A DNA stretch of 20,173 bases, from positions 1 to 20,173 of the forward strand of contig QZKK01000152.1 in NCBI GenBank assembly GCA_003599475.1. Reading direction: 5' to 3'. Each line of letters begins with the position of its first letter. The stretch's first letter is position 1. Positions 7,201-14,506 of the stretch are shown piece by piece. Source of the DNA: Desulfobacteraceae bacterium. Its GTDB lineage: Bacteria; Desulfobacterota; Desulfobacteria; Desulfobacterales; SURF-15. Position numbers and translations under genes: made by a program. The notes under the pieces are model-generated. The model had not been told where the DNA came from, did no database searches, and saw nothing but the letters and a program-made list of their open reading frames with translations.

Positions 7201-9736
7201 GCAAAGCCGATCCATCCAGAAAAAAAATCTGGCTGAGCCGGACCGGATCCTTTCCACCTTTGGGGATACTCCTCTTTGGGTGGTCATGGACGAGGGCAGT
7301 TCGGTCGGAAGGAAGCTGGCTGGAGAAATCGAAAAACAGGGGGGCAAAACGGTGGTTCTGCGCTTCCCCGAAGCGCTTGTCGATTACGGCGGTCAAGAGA
7401 TGCATACCAAAAACCGGATCTCTCTTGCCGGCTGCAGCGAGAAGCAATGCAATGCGGCCCTGGAAGGAATCCGGAAAAAGTACGGTCCGATATCCGGTTT
7501 TATTTATATTCATCCCTTCGACGATTCGGCGGCTTCCTCCTTTACCGATTTGTTCCGGAAGGAAGAAAGCATGGCCATCCGGATCCCTTTCTGGATGGCC
7601 AAGCATCTGCAGCAGTCCATGGCCGGCAAGAACGAGTGCATCCGCCGTTCTTTCATTGCGGTTTCCCGCATGGACGGAGCGCTCGGGGTAAGCGGGCGGA
7701 AGCCTTTTACCATCTTCGGCGGATGCCTCTCCGGTCTGATCCGGTCTCTTGCCCGGGAGTGGCCGGATTCCTTTTGCCGGTTTCTGGACATCGCCCCCGA
7801 AGTACCCGCCGAAACTGCGGCAGAAATGATTGTAAAAGAGCTTTCCGATCCACGTGCGGATCTTTTCGAGACCGGCTATGACGCAGAAGGGAATCGTTGG
7901 ACGCTCGAGGCCGTGGAAACCGAAACGCTTCCGGAAAAACCAGACTTTCTGCCGGATTCGGAGACGGTCTTTCTGGTCAGCGGAGGTGCTCGGGGAATCA
8001 CCGCCGAATGCGTGACCGCCATGGCGGAGGCATTCCATTCCAGGTTTGTCCTGCTGGGCCGCACGGAAGCGGCGGAAGACGAACCGGAATGGGCCCGGAC
8101 ATGTCTAGAGGAAGCGGGTCTTAAAGAAAGGATCCTCTCCCGGTTGAAGGATCAAAAAAAGCGAGCGACGCCGGTCGAGGTGGAAAAGCTTCTTCGCCCC
8201 GTTCTTGCCGGACGCGAAATCCGGCGCACGCTGCAAAGAATCGAGCAAAACGGGGGGGAGGCGATCTATTTTCCTGTGGATGTCACCGATAAGGAGAGCC
8301 TGCACCGGGTGCTTGTGCGGGCGCGGGAAAGATTCGGAGAGATCGACATGCTCATCCACGGGGCGGGAAACCTGGCCGATAAGATGATCGAAAAGAAAAC
8401 GGCCCAGGACTTCGACCGGGTCTTCGAATCCAAGGTCCTGGGGCTGAAAAATCTACTGGAGTGCCTCGATTCAGATCGGTTGCGCGCCATCGTGCTCTTT
8501 TCTTCGGTGGTCTCTGTTTCGGGAAACGCGGGACAAACCGACTACGCCATGGCCAATGCCCTGCTCGATAAATTCGCCCGATGCTGCCGTTTGCTGGCTC
8601 CGGAAAAAATGGTCACCGCTGTCAACTGGGGTCCCTGGGAGCATGGAATGGTCACCCCTTCGCTGCGAAAGGTCTACCGGGAAAAGGGTTTCGAGCTGAT
8701 TCCGGCCGCTGCGGGAAGCCGGATGTGCGTATCGCTTTTCCAGGAGAAAGTCGAACCGCAGACGATCGCCTGGGGCAAACTCCCGGCCCCTCCTCTCTTC
8801 GAGCGGGAGGAAATTCATGCCACCCGGGTCCAGCGAAGCCTGCTTCTTGAGGCCAACCCATTTCTTTACGATCATGTCATCGACTCCCGTCCGGTCCTGC
8901 CCGCGACCTGCGCCGCCCAGTGGATGATCGAAACCTGCGAAACGCTGCTTCCGGGCCATCGGTTCCGCGAGCTCAAGAAATTTAAAGTCCTGAAGGGGAT
9001 CGTATTCGAGGAAACCGGACCGAAAGACTATATCGTGGGGATCGAACCGGCAGGAATCTCAATCGACCCGCAGAGAAAACTGGCAGTCAAGATCTTCAGC
9101 AGAAACGGTAAACAGCCCGTACATCATTACAGCGCAGAAATCGTCCTTTCGGACCCTGAAATCGCGGAGGCCATGCCGATCTATGCAGAAATGGACATCA
9201 CCCGCGACGGAAGGCCCCCTGAAGAATACTATGCCGGGGTTCCCCTATTCCACGGCAAAAGCTTCCAGGGGGTGCGGCAGGTGTGCAATATCGGCCCCCG
9301 CCACATCACCGTATCCGGCTGCCTGCCTCCGATCGATGACGCCAACCAGGGGCAGTTCAAGGCCGGCTCCTTCAATCCATACATCGCAGATGTTCATCTG
9401 CAAAGCATTCTCCTCTGGTCCGGAGATTTCCTGAAGGCAGGCTGCCTGCCGGCCTCGATCGGCCGGATCGAGCAATTCCATCCGATCGGCTTCGGAGAAG
9501 AGTTCTATGTCTCGACCCGGATTCAATCCCAGGCCGAATATCGTCTGCGGGTGGATATGACCGTCCATAACGAGGAGGGGAAAATCCATATGCGGTGGAC
9601 CGATGTGTGCTTGACAGTCTCCGGGCGTCTCCATGAGCAGTTTCGAAGAGCCGGAAGTCGGAGGTCGGAAATCGGAAATCGGAGGACAGAGGGAAGAGCA
9701 AGCACCAAATCACAAGCATCAAATTTCAAACAATAA
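4226..9736 (+). CDS. PfaA-like iterative PKS / PUFA-type synthase subunit: KS-ACP-psiACP-KR-DH
   Basis: An 1836-residue megasynthase. Residues ~14-480 form a ketosynthase with Cys222 (VDAACASS), His357 (EGHGTGT) and His395 (SQIGH), closest in style to PfaA KS. Residues ~480-735 are a Pro/Ser-rich linker with a helical Gln/Tyr-rich part (~565-655) where PfaA proteins carry a malonyltransferase; no GHSxG motif is present. ACP1 (~735-815) has Ser773 in DMGVDSIKR, the Pfa-type carrier signature. The second carrier (~845-925) aligns well but has Val881 in place of Ser (VGLDVVHW). A structural KR half (~1000-1240) and a catalytic KR half follow, with SGGARGIT (~1250), Ser1427, Tyr1440 and Asn1444. 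The C-terminal DH is a double hotdog with His1550 (HVIDSRPVLP) and Asp1722 (DVHLQ). ATG 4226 is the first possible start after an in-frame stop at 4211; its ribosome site is weak. The last ~28 residues come from repeat DNA. Confidence 0.9.
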   Translation: MNTTDKRKTSRKTEPIAIVGMGGMFPEAKNLQEFWSNILSKKDCIRELPDSFDFDGDFRKDDYFDPDPLARDKTYAKKAGYLPELEFDPAAFGIPPKAMESISQVQLLALVAARDTLQDAGLLSNGRNAPLRSRTGVILGVAGFGDTSFQLAARLDYPNWRRVLENSGIPEPKASEIVEKLRALYIEWNEDCFPGFLGNVVAGRIANRFDLGGINCTVDAACASSLGAIQMAIGQLSEGNCDAVLAGGVQAENDVMSFMCFSKTRALSAKGICRPYDADSDGMLLGAGVGMMVLKRLKDAERDADRIYAVIRGIGAASDGRANSIYNPDVKGQLSALRRCYEKAGLTPGDIQLLEGHGTGTLAGDACEILSMMEFFKDAPPRSIALGSVKSQIGHLRAAAGAAGMLKVALALYHQMLPPTLHIENPNPAIAAADAPFYLITEPKSWACPEGKSPRRGAVSSFGFGGANFHTVLEEYSACNARSPRVEDAPVQSASPCQPMKNELPKMTINGFRYLNPSTRARRDRALQKEASESSQKETMKRPVPPPSDTETHPVMTAAEPDDAIAGRLKWQERLDRLQQQFHENQAGYIDLLSGYMEKQYAMIEKIPPGPHLDKILDSFTAALQLLDKNQQRYHDNHDRYLENQLKLLNALSRYPDGRHLSPDIRIRPESPGTKKAASESLLPEPPPAIPESQRIPLRIPPEEMPDDSNPYSAIPRTSPVPSSDGSKITAAAPVDVNQIIEKLRDIVSDKTGYPKEVLEIDMDLEADMGVDSIKRLEILGAMKEAFPEMPMELEAVGELRTLREIASFLEQYFQGEASSRIPENGPPAAAVPAGEKPGPTDSAGVSRIVGRLRALILEKNGYPPEALTAETDLDDVGLDVVHWLDIISAMEEEFPALKVDVNELEHLHTLGEIERHLCEHLAAEPVGRIQPVSFSKDAPPAASRQETSGSEGLKKIDPVPQTASSKAFSLSRKVVLSTAGNAAEATPTPKKQSRSIQKKNLAEPDRILSTFGDTPLWVVMDEGSSVGRKLAGEIEKQGGKTVVLRFPEALVDYGGQEMHTKNRISLAGCSEKQCNAALEGIRKKYGPISGFIYIHPFDDSAASSFTDLFRKEESMAIRIPFWMAKHLQQSMAGKNECIRRSFIAVSRMDGALGVSGRKPFTIFGGCLSGLIRSLAREWPDSFCRFLDIAPEVPAETAAEMIVKELSDPRADLFETGYDAEGNRWTLEAVETETLPEKPDFLPDSETVFLVSGGARGITAECVTAMAEAFHSRFVLLGRTEAAEDEPEWARTCLEEAGLKERILSRLKDQKKRATPVEVEKLLRPVLAGREIRRTLQRIEQNGGEAIYFPVDVTDKESLHRVLVRARERFGEIDMLIHGAGNLADKMIEKKTAQDFDRVFESKVLGLKNLLECLDSDRLRAIVLFSSVVSVSGNAGQTDYAMANALLDKFARCCRLLAPEKMVTAVNWGPWEHGMVTPSLRKVYREKGFELIPAAAGSRMCVSLFQEKVEPQTIAWGKLPAPPLFEREEIHATRVQRSLLLEANPFLYDHVIDSRPVLPATCAAQWMIETCETLLPGHRFRELKKFKVLKGIVFEETGPKDYIVGIEPAGISIDPQRKLAVKIFSRNGKQPVHHYSAEIVLSDPEIAEAMPIYAEMDITRDGRPPEEYYAGVPLFHGKSFQGVRQVCNIGPRHITVSGCLPPIDDANQGQFKAGSFNPYIADVHLQSILLWSGDFLKAGCLPASIGRIEQFHPIGFGEEFYVSTRIQSQAEYRLRVDMTVHNEEGKIHMRWTDVCLTVSGRLHEQFRRAGSRRSEIGNRRTEGRASTKSQASNFKQ
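6050..6190 (+). other. Helical Gln/Tyr-rich linker in place of an acyltransferase
   Basis: Within the first megasynthase, residues ~562-655 contain recurring helices with Q/H-x-x-Y spacing (for example FHENQAGYIDLL, YMEKQYAMIEK, QQRYHDNHDRYLENQLKLL). Such Gln/Tyr-rich helices are seen in linkers before carrier domains of other PUFA-like and glycolipid synthases. Here they take the space where an acyltransferase would be expected. They could be a docking or dimerisation element; this is inference from composition. Confidence 0.4.
9653..9687. repeat. Heptamer tandem repeat, five copies, inside the 3' end of a gene
   Basis: Five consecutive 7-bp units follow the pattern GGARRTC: GGAAGTC, GGAGGTC, GGAAATC, GGAAATC, GGAGGAC. 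Because 7 is not a multiple of 3, the translated tail cycles through frames (GSRRSEIGNRRT). The array lies immediately after the last conserved part of the DH domain and continues into AT-rich repetitive DNA. It resembles short tandem heptamer repeats found in intergenic DNA of several bacterial groups. Confidence 0.8.
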
Positions 9737-9893
9737 GATAAATATTTAAATGAAGAAAAATTCAAACAATCCAAATCCTCCTGCGGAAGTATTTCTTTGA
9801 TTATTGAATATTGAGAACTGGATATTGTTTGGAATTTGTTGCTTGATGCTTGGAATTTATTCTTAACGATTTCAACGTGCAACGATTTCAACG
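9714..9893. repeat. AT-rich interrupted inverted repeat and 13-bp direct repeat between the two megasynthases
   Basis: AAGCATCAA (9714-9722) pairs with TTGATGCTT (9843-9851), and CAAACAAT (9727-9734) pairs with ATTGTTTG (9824-9831), forming the arms of an imperfect inverted repeat around an AT-rich centre. The left arm overlaps the end of the first megasynthase gene, whose stop codon (9734-9736) lies inside the repeat. To the right, AACGATTTCAACG occurs at 9865-9877 and again at 9881-9893, the second copy touching the ATG at 9894. The motif style (AATTTGGTGCTTGGAATTT type) is familiar from dispersed intergenic repeats. No gene or ribosome site was found in this 157-nt gap. Confidence 0.65.
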
Positions 9894-12800
9894 ATGACTA
9901 AAATCGCCATCATCGGTATGGGGTGTCTGTTTCCGGAAGCGGACAGCCCGGATGCGTTTTATAACCTTCTGATGGAGGGTCGCGACGTTACAACGCCTTT
10001 AACCGAAAAGGAGCTTGGCGTCGATCCGGACTTCTATTTCCACCCGCACCCGGATGTCCCGGACAAGATCGGCTACCACAAAAACGGGTATATCCGCAAT
10101 TTCCGATTCAATCCCCGGGGATATCATCTGGAGCCTTCGGCGCTGGAAAGTCTGGACCGGATCTGTCAGTGGCCGATTTACGCCGCCGGGCAGGCGATTG
10201 AAGACAGCGGCTACCGAAACCGACATGAAGAGCTCGACCGGTGCGGCATCATCCTGGGGAACCCGACCTTTCCGACGCTTTCGTCCAAACAGATTTTTTC
10301 CCGGATCCATCATATCGCTCTGGAGCCGCATCTGCAAAAGCTGTTGCACCGGAACGATTTTTCTCTGGCCGAACCGCGGCCCGAAAAGTTGTCCGAGGAA
10401 AACGCTTGGACGGCCGGGTTGCCTGCAAGAATCGCCGCACAGGCGCTCGGTCTTCGAGGCCCCTGTTATGAGGTGGATGCCGCCTGCGCCACCTCGATCC
10501 ATGTGGTCCAATTGGCCGCTTATCATCTTCTGAGCGGGCATGCCGACATGATGATCGCAGGCGCGGTATGCTGCCCCGATTACCTGTACGTGATAAATGG
10601 TTTCAATGTGCTTCGGGCTTTTCCTCCGGCTCAGGCGCAGTCCCTCCCCTTTGACCGGTCCTCTCAGGGGATGAAGATCGGAGAAGGCACGGGGTTTCTC
10701 GTTTTGAAGCGTCTCATGGATGCCCTGCGCGACGGCGACCGCATCCATGCCGTTGTGGAGAGCATCGGGCTTTCAAACGACGGCAGGGGAAAGCATATCC
10801 TGGTGCCTTCCGGCCCGGGCCAGATTCTGGCATTGGAGAGAGCCTACAGGGGAAGGATCCGGCAGGTCGATTACATCGAGTGCCATGCGACCGGAACCCC
10901 GCTGGGAGATGAAACCGAGCTTTCCACCCTAGAACGATTCTTCGCAGATACCCCTTTTCTTCCGCTGTTGGGCGGAAACAAAGCCAATATCGGCCATACG
11001 CTGACGGTGGCCGCCATGGCCGGCATCCTCAAGGTGGTCATCAGCATGAGTCGGGGAATCATACCGGCCACGATCGGAGCGGAAGACCCGATCCGTTTGC
11101 CGGGTGCAAGGTTTACGGAGAAACAGATCGTACGGGAGCCTTGCGAATGGCCCTGCCGGGGGGGCGGGAAAATCGCGGGAATCGATGCATTCGGTTTTGG
11201 AGGGGTCAACGCCCACATGGTTCTGACCGGTCCGCCGGAAAAAAACGCTCAAAGCCGGTCGGTTCCCTCGATGCAACCGCTTGAAAGCGGGATGACTGCC
11301 ATCGTGGGAATGCACTGCCGCTGGGGGAATCTCGAAGGCCTGGATGCACTCAACGACGCCATCTACCACGGCCGGCAAAATTTTCAACCTCTGCGCTCCG
11401 AAAGATGGATCGGGGGAGAGCGGAATCGAACGGTCCTGGAACAAGAGTTCGGGCTCCGGGAAGGCCAGGCCCCTCCGGGCAGCTATTGTGACGCATTCGA
11501 TCTTGACTGTCTTCGATTCAAGGTCCCTCCCCAGGAAGCAAACGCGCAGCTCTTCAACCATCTTTTGATGCTGCACGTTGCCGACCGTGCCTTGCAGGAT
11601 GCCGGCTTCTCCATGACAGAGGCCGGCCGGAACATCGCCGTGGTCATCGGTACGAAAATGGATTGGGCCAATCACCGCCGCCTGACTCGTCTAGAGCTCC
11701 CCCTGTACCTGCGGCGGGGATTGCGCCGGCACGGGATCGATCTTTCACCCGATCAAATGGTTTCATTGGAATCGGCCGCCAAAGGCGCCATTTGTCCAGA
11801 CCCTACGCTGGAGGGGACCACGGGAGGTATCGGCAATCTGGCCGCAAGCCGTATTTCGGCGGCATGGAATTTTACCGGGCCTTCGCTGCTGATTTCTTCA
11901 CAGGAAAATTCCGCCTACAAAGCACTGCAGGTGGCCCGCTTCCTGCTCACCTTCGATCCGGAAATCGAAGCCGTGCTTCTCGGCGCCATCGATCTTTCGG
12001 GCGGCTGGGAGCATGTACTGTGGCACAGCCGCCGGCATAAAGCCGCCGGTAAGAATCAGGGTTTCGCATTCGACGCGGCAAGCTCCGGCTGGAGCATCGG
12101 AGAGGGAGCCGGAGCGCTCGTCCTGAAAAGAGAAAGGGATTGTAATGAAAACCGGATCTATGCCCGAATCCGGGCGCTGAAAATCGTGCAGCAGAGCGGC
12201 CCCGCCGGGTTGGAGCTTGCCCCGGAGCCTGAATCCGTCTCCTGCGCATGCACCCGGGCTTTTCAGGAAGCCGGGATATCGCCCGGGCAAATCGGGTATA
12301 TCGAAGCCAACGCCGGCGGAATCGAACCGGAGGACCGGGCCGAACTTATCGGGCTTTCTCGCGCTTACCGTCAAGAGCCGGAGGAATCCGGCCGGACGAT
12401 CGGGTCGGTCAAGGCAAACATCGGCCACACCTTCACCGCCTCCGGAGCCGCCGCTCTGATCAAAGCCGCCCTTTGCCTCTACCATGAATATCTCCCCGGA
12501 ATCCCGGGCCTGAGCGGACCGAAATACCCGGAGCTCGATCCGAAAAATGCTTTCCATACCCTCGGGAAGTCCCGTTTGTGGCCGGGTCCGGCCCGCATGG
12601 CTGCAGTCAACGGAATCGGTCTGGACGGCTCTTATGTGCATGTCATCCTGGAGGAGCCGACCCGAGAACAGCGGAAGATCGAAAAGGCGGCATCCCCGGC
12701 GATAAGGCCGGACGAAGAGAACAACCGGTTGCGCAAGCGCCTGGTAAACGGCTGGATGCCGATGGGGGAGTTTATCCTGCAGGAAACGCATCGAAAACAT

Positions 12801-14237
12801 TTTCCTTCTCCCCCGGCTTCGGCAGCAAAGAGTCCGAAAACCGCGTGCCCGATCGACCGGTATATCGAAAGGGCCCTGCGGCGCAATGCCGAAACGCAGC
12901 TCACCTACTCCAAGATCAAGCAGGTATTCCAGGACGATCTGCGCTCGATTTTGGAGCGGGAGCCATGGGAATCCACAGCTTTACAAACGAGCATGATGAG
13001 AAGAGAAGGAGAGTCCCGCCGCGGGGAATCGAACGCGAAAACAGAGCTTGTCTGGGACACCCCCCAGATCCTCGAGATGACAGAAGGAAGGCTCTCGGCG
13101 GTCCTCGGTCCGGAGTACCAGGATATCGACCGCTTTCCGGTCCGCGCCCGTTTGCCGCTTCCTCCTTTCCAGTTCGTAAGCAGAGTGACCCGTATGAGTG
13201 CCATGCCGGGGCGATTAGAGCCGTGCAGCATCGAGTGGGAGTACGATATCCCCCGCGACGCCTGGTACATTACAGACGGCAGAGTTCCGGGAATCGTCTC
13301 TTTCGAATCCTCTCACGGCCTCATTCTGGCGCTCAGCTACATCGGCTGCGATCGTCTATTTGGAGGAAAATGGCGTTACCGTGCCCTGGACAGCACCGTC
13401 ACCTTCTTCGGGTCCGCTCCGCTGCCCGGAGATACCCTCTCAGCAAAAGCGAACATCCGTTCCTTCCTGAGAAGCGGTAGGAATCTATTGATTTTTTATG
13501 ATTTCCACTGCCGTGTCGACCGCCGGGAGATTTTCAAGATCGAGGCCAATGCCGGCTTCTTCTCACCGCAGGATCAGGAGAAAGTCCGCGGGTGGCCGGT
13601 TCGTGAAAAGGAAGCCGGTGAAGAAGTCCCCGGTCTGGTGTTTTCACCGTTATTGCACTGTTTGAAAACATCGTTTCAGGACCAGGAGATCGATGCCCTG
13701 CAGGAGGGTGATTTCGCTTCCTGCTTCGGCTCGGAATATTTCCGGCAAAACCCGGGGCTGCTGGGTGTGCCTCGGTTGAAAATGCTGGATCGAGTGGTTT
13801 CCGTCGATCGTTTGGGAGGTCGATGGGGGCTTGGAGAAATCGTCGGTGAAAAAGATATCACCCCCGATCACTGGGTTTTTGCGGCGCATTTCAAAAACGA
13901 CCCGGTGCTTCCGGGTACCATGCTGGTGGAAGGGTGCAACCAGGTTCTTTTCTTCTATATGTTCTACCTGGGTCTGCATACCCGATTTACCCGGGTGCGG
14001 GTCGATTTTTTGAAAGGGATCACCTCGACTGTGAAATTCCGAGAGGAGATCAAACCCCAATTCATCCGGATCCGATTCCGCCTCCAAATCCAGCAGATTG
14101 CCGCCACCCCGGAAACATTTGCAGTCGCCTCGGTGGAAATTTTTCACGGGGCCAAGGCCATCGGAATCTGCGATCGTCTCGGGGTTCGCTTTCATGAGGG
14201 GTTTCTGCAAAATGGCAAAGGGAATCAAAGGTTCTGA
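9894..14237 (+). CDS. PfaC-like synthase subunit: KS-CLF-DH (FabA-like)
   Basis: A 1447-residue multidomain protein. Residues ~2-450 are a complete ketosynthase with Cys198 (VDAACATS), His331 (ECHATGTPLGD) and His368 (NIGHT). Residues ~467-925 are a KS-like chain length factor: the nucleophile position is Glu671 (ISSQENS) and the first His is replaced by Asn (EANAGG), so it cannot condense alone. A charged helical linker (~930-1045) leads to a double hotdog dehydratase (~1048-1440). Its second half carries the FabA-type motif HFKNDPVLPG with His1332 and an acidic residue in the following helix (LVEGCNQ); the first half (FESSHGL) looks non-catalytic, as in PfaC. Typical PfaC proteins have two such DH units, here only one. 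It should pair with the upstream subunit to set chain length and to dehydrate or isomerise 3-hydroxyacyl intermediates. ATG 9894 abuts a direct repeat and lacks a clear ribosome site. Confidence 0.9.
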   Translation: MTKIAIIGMGCLFPEADSPDAFYNLLMEGRDVTTPLTEKELGVDPDFYFHPHPDVPDKIGYHKNGYIRNFRFNPRGYHLEPSALESLDRICQWPIYAAGQAIEDSGYRNRHEELDRCGIILGNPTFPTLSSKQIFSRIHHIALEPHLQKLLHRNDFSLAEPRPEKLSEENAWTAGLPARIAAQALGLRGPCYEVDAACATSIHVVQLAAYHLLSGHADMMIAGAVCCPDYLYVINGFNVLRAFPPAQAQSLPFDRSSQGMKIGEGTGFLVLKRLMDALRDGDRIHAVVESIGLSNDGRGKHILVPSGPGQILALERAYRGRIRQVDYIECHATGTPLGDETELSTLERFFADTPFLPLLGGNKANIGHTLTVAAMAGILKVVISMSRGIIPATIGAEDPIRLPGARFTEKQIVREPCEWPCRGGGKIAGIDAFGFGGVNAHMVLTGPPEKNAQSRSVPSMQPLESGMTAIVGMHCRWGNLEGLDALNDAIYHGRQNFQPLRSERWIGGERNRTVLEQEFGLREGQAPPGSYCDAFDLDCLRFKVPPQEANAQLFNHLLMLHVADRALQDAGFSMTEAGRNIAVVIGTKMDWANHRRLTRLELPLYLRRGLRRHGIDLSPDQMVSLESAAKGAICPDPTLEGTTGGIGNLAASRISAAWNFTGPSLLISSQENSAYKALQVARFLLTFDPEIEAVLLGAIDLSGGWEHVLWHSRRHKAAGKNQGFAFDAASSGWSIGEGAGALVLKRERDCNENRIYARIRALKIVQQSGPAGLELAPEPESVSCACTRAFQEAGISPGQIGYIEANAGGIEPEDRAELIGLSRAYRQEPEESGRTIGSVKANIGHTFTASGAAALIKAALCLYHEYLPGIPGLSGPKYPELDPKNAFHTLGKSRLWPGPARMAAVNGIGLDGSYVHVILEEPTREQRKIEKAASPAIRPDEENNRLRKRLVNGWMPMGEFILQETHRKHFPSPPASAAKSPKTACPIDRYIERALRRNAETQLTYSKIKQVFQDDLRSILEREPWESTALQTSMMRREGESRRGESNAKTELVWDTPQILEMTEGRLSAVLGPEYQDIDRFPVRARLPLPPFQFVSRVTRMSAMPGRLEPCSIEWEYDIPRDAWYITDGRVPGIVSFESSHGLILALSYIGCDRLFGGKWRYRALDSTVTFFGSAPLPGDTLSAKANIRSFLRSGRNLLIFYDFHCRVDRREIFKIEANAGFFSPQDQEKVRGWPVREKEAGEEVPGLVFSPLLHCLKTSFQDQEIDALQEGDFASCFGSEYFRQNPGLLGVPRLKMLDRVVSVDRLGGRWGLGEIVGEKDITPDHWVFAAHFKNDPVLPGTMLVEGCNQVLFFYMFYLGLHTRFTRVRVDFLKGITSTVKFREEIKPQFIRIRFRLQIQQIAATPETFAVASVEIFHGAKAIGICDRLGVRFHEGFLQNGKGNQRF

Positions 14238-14476
14238 CATCCCAAACCCCGACCAACCGGGCGCTGAAGAGCTGCGGATTCGAGCCGATCGCCTGTGATC
14301 ATGCATCTCAACCCATTCGGCGGCTCTTTTCACTGCCTAACGCTCGATATTCGGCGTCGAGGGGCTCTAAAATTCTATTTCTGAAGCTCGCTCCTGAAAA
14401 GGTTTTCCACGATAAGGTTCCGGAATGAAGGAAGGGAGCGTGAAGGATTCTGAAAAGTTTCTCATTGCTTCTGCAC
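14238..14476. other. Convergent spacer without a gene
   Basis: This ~240-nt stretch follows the second megasynthase and precedes the 3' end of the glycosyltransferase gene. No supported reading frame or repeat was seen, apart from a short stem CTCGA/TCGAG near 14343-14361. A terminator candidate lies at its right end. Confidence 0.5.
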
Positions 14477-14506
14477 GGGAAAAGGGGATTTCCCTATCTT
14501 TTTTTT
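14477..14506 (+). terminator. Candidate Rho-independent terminator of the biosynthetic operon
   Basis: GGGAAA (14477-14482) pairs with TTTCCC (14489-14494) around an AGGGGA loop. TATC and eight consecutive T residues follow on the plus strand. The stem is short, so strength is uncertain. It overlaps the stop codon of the convergent glycosyltransferase gene (14494-14496). Confidence 0.5.
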
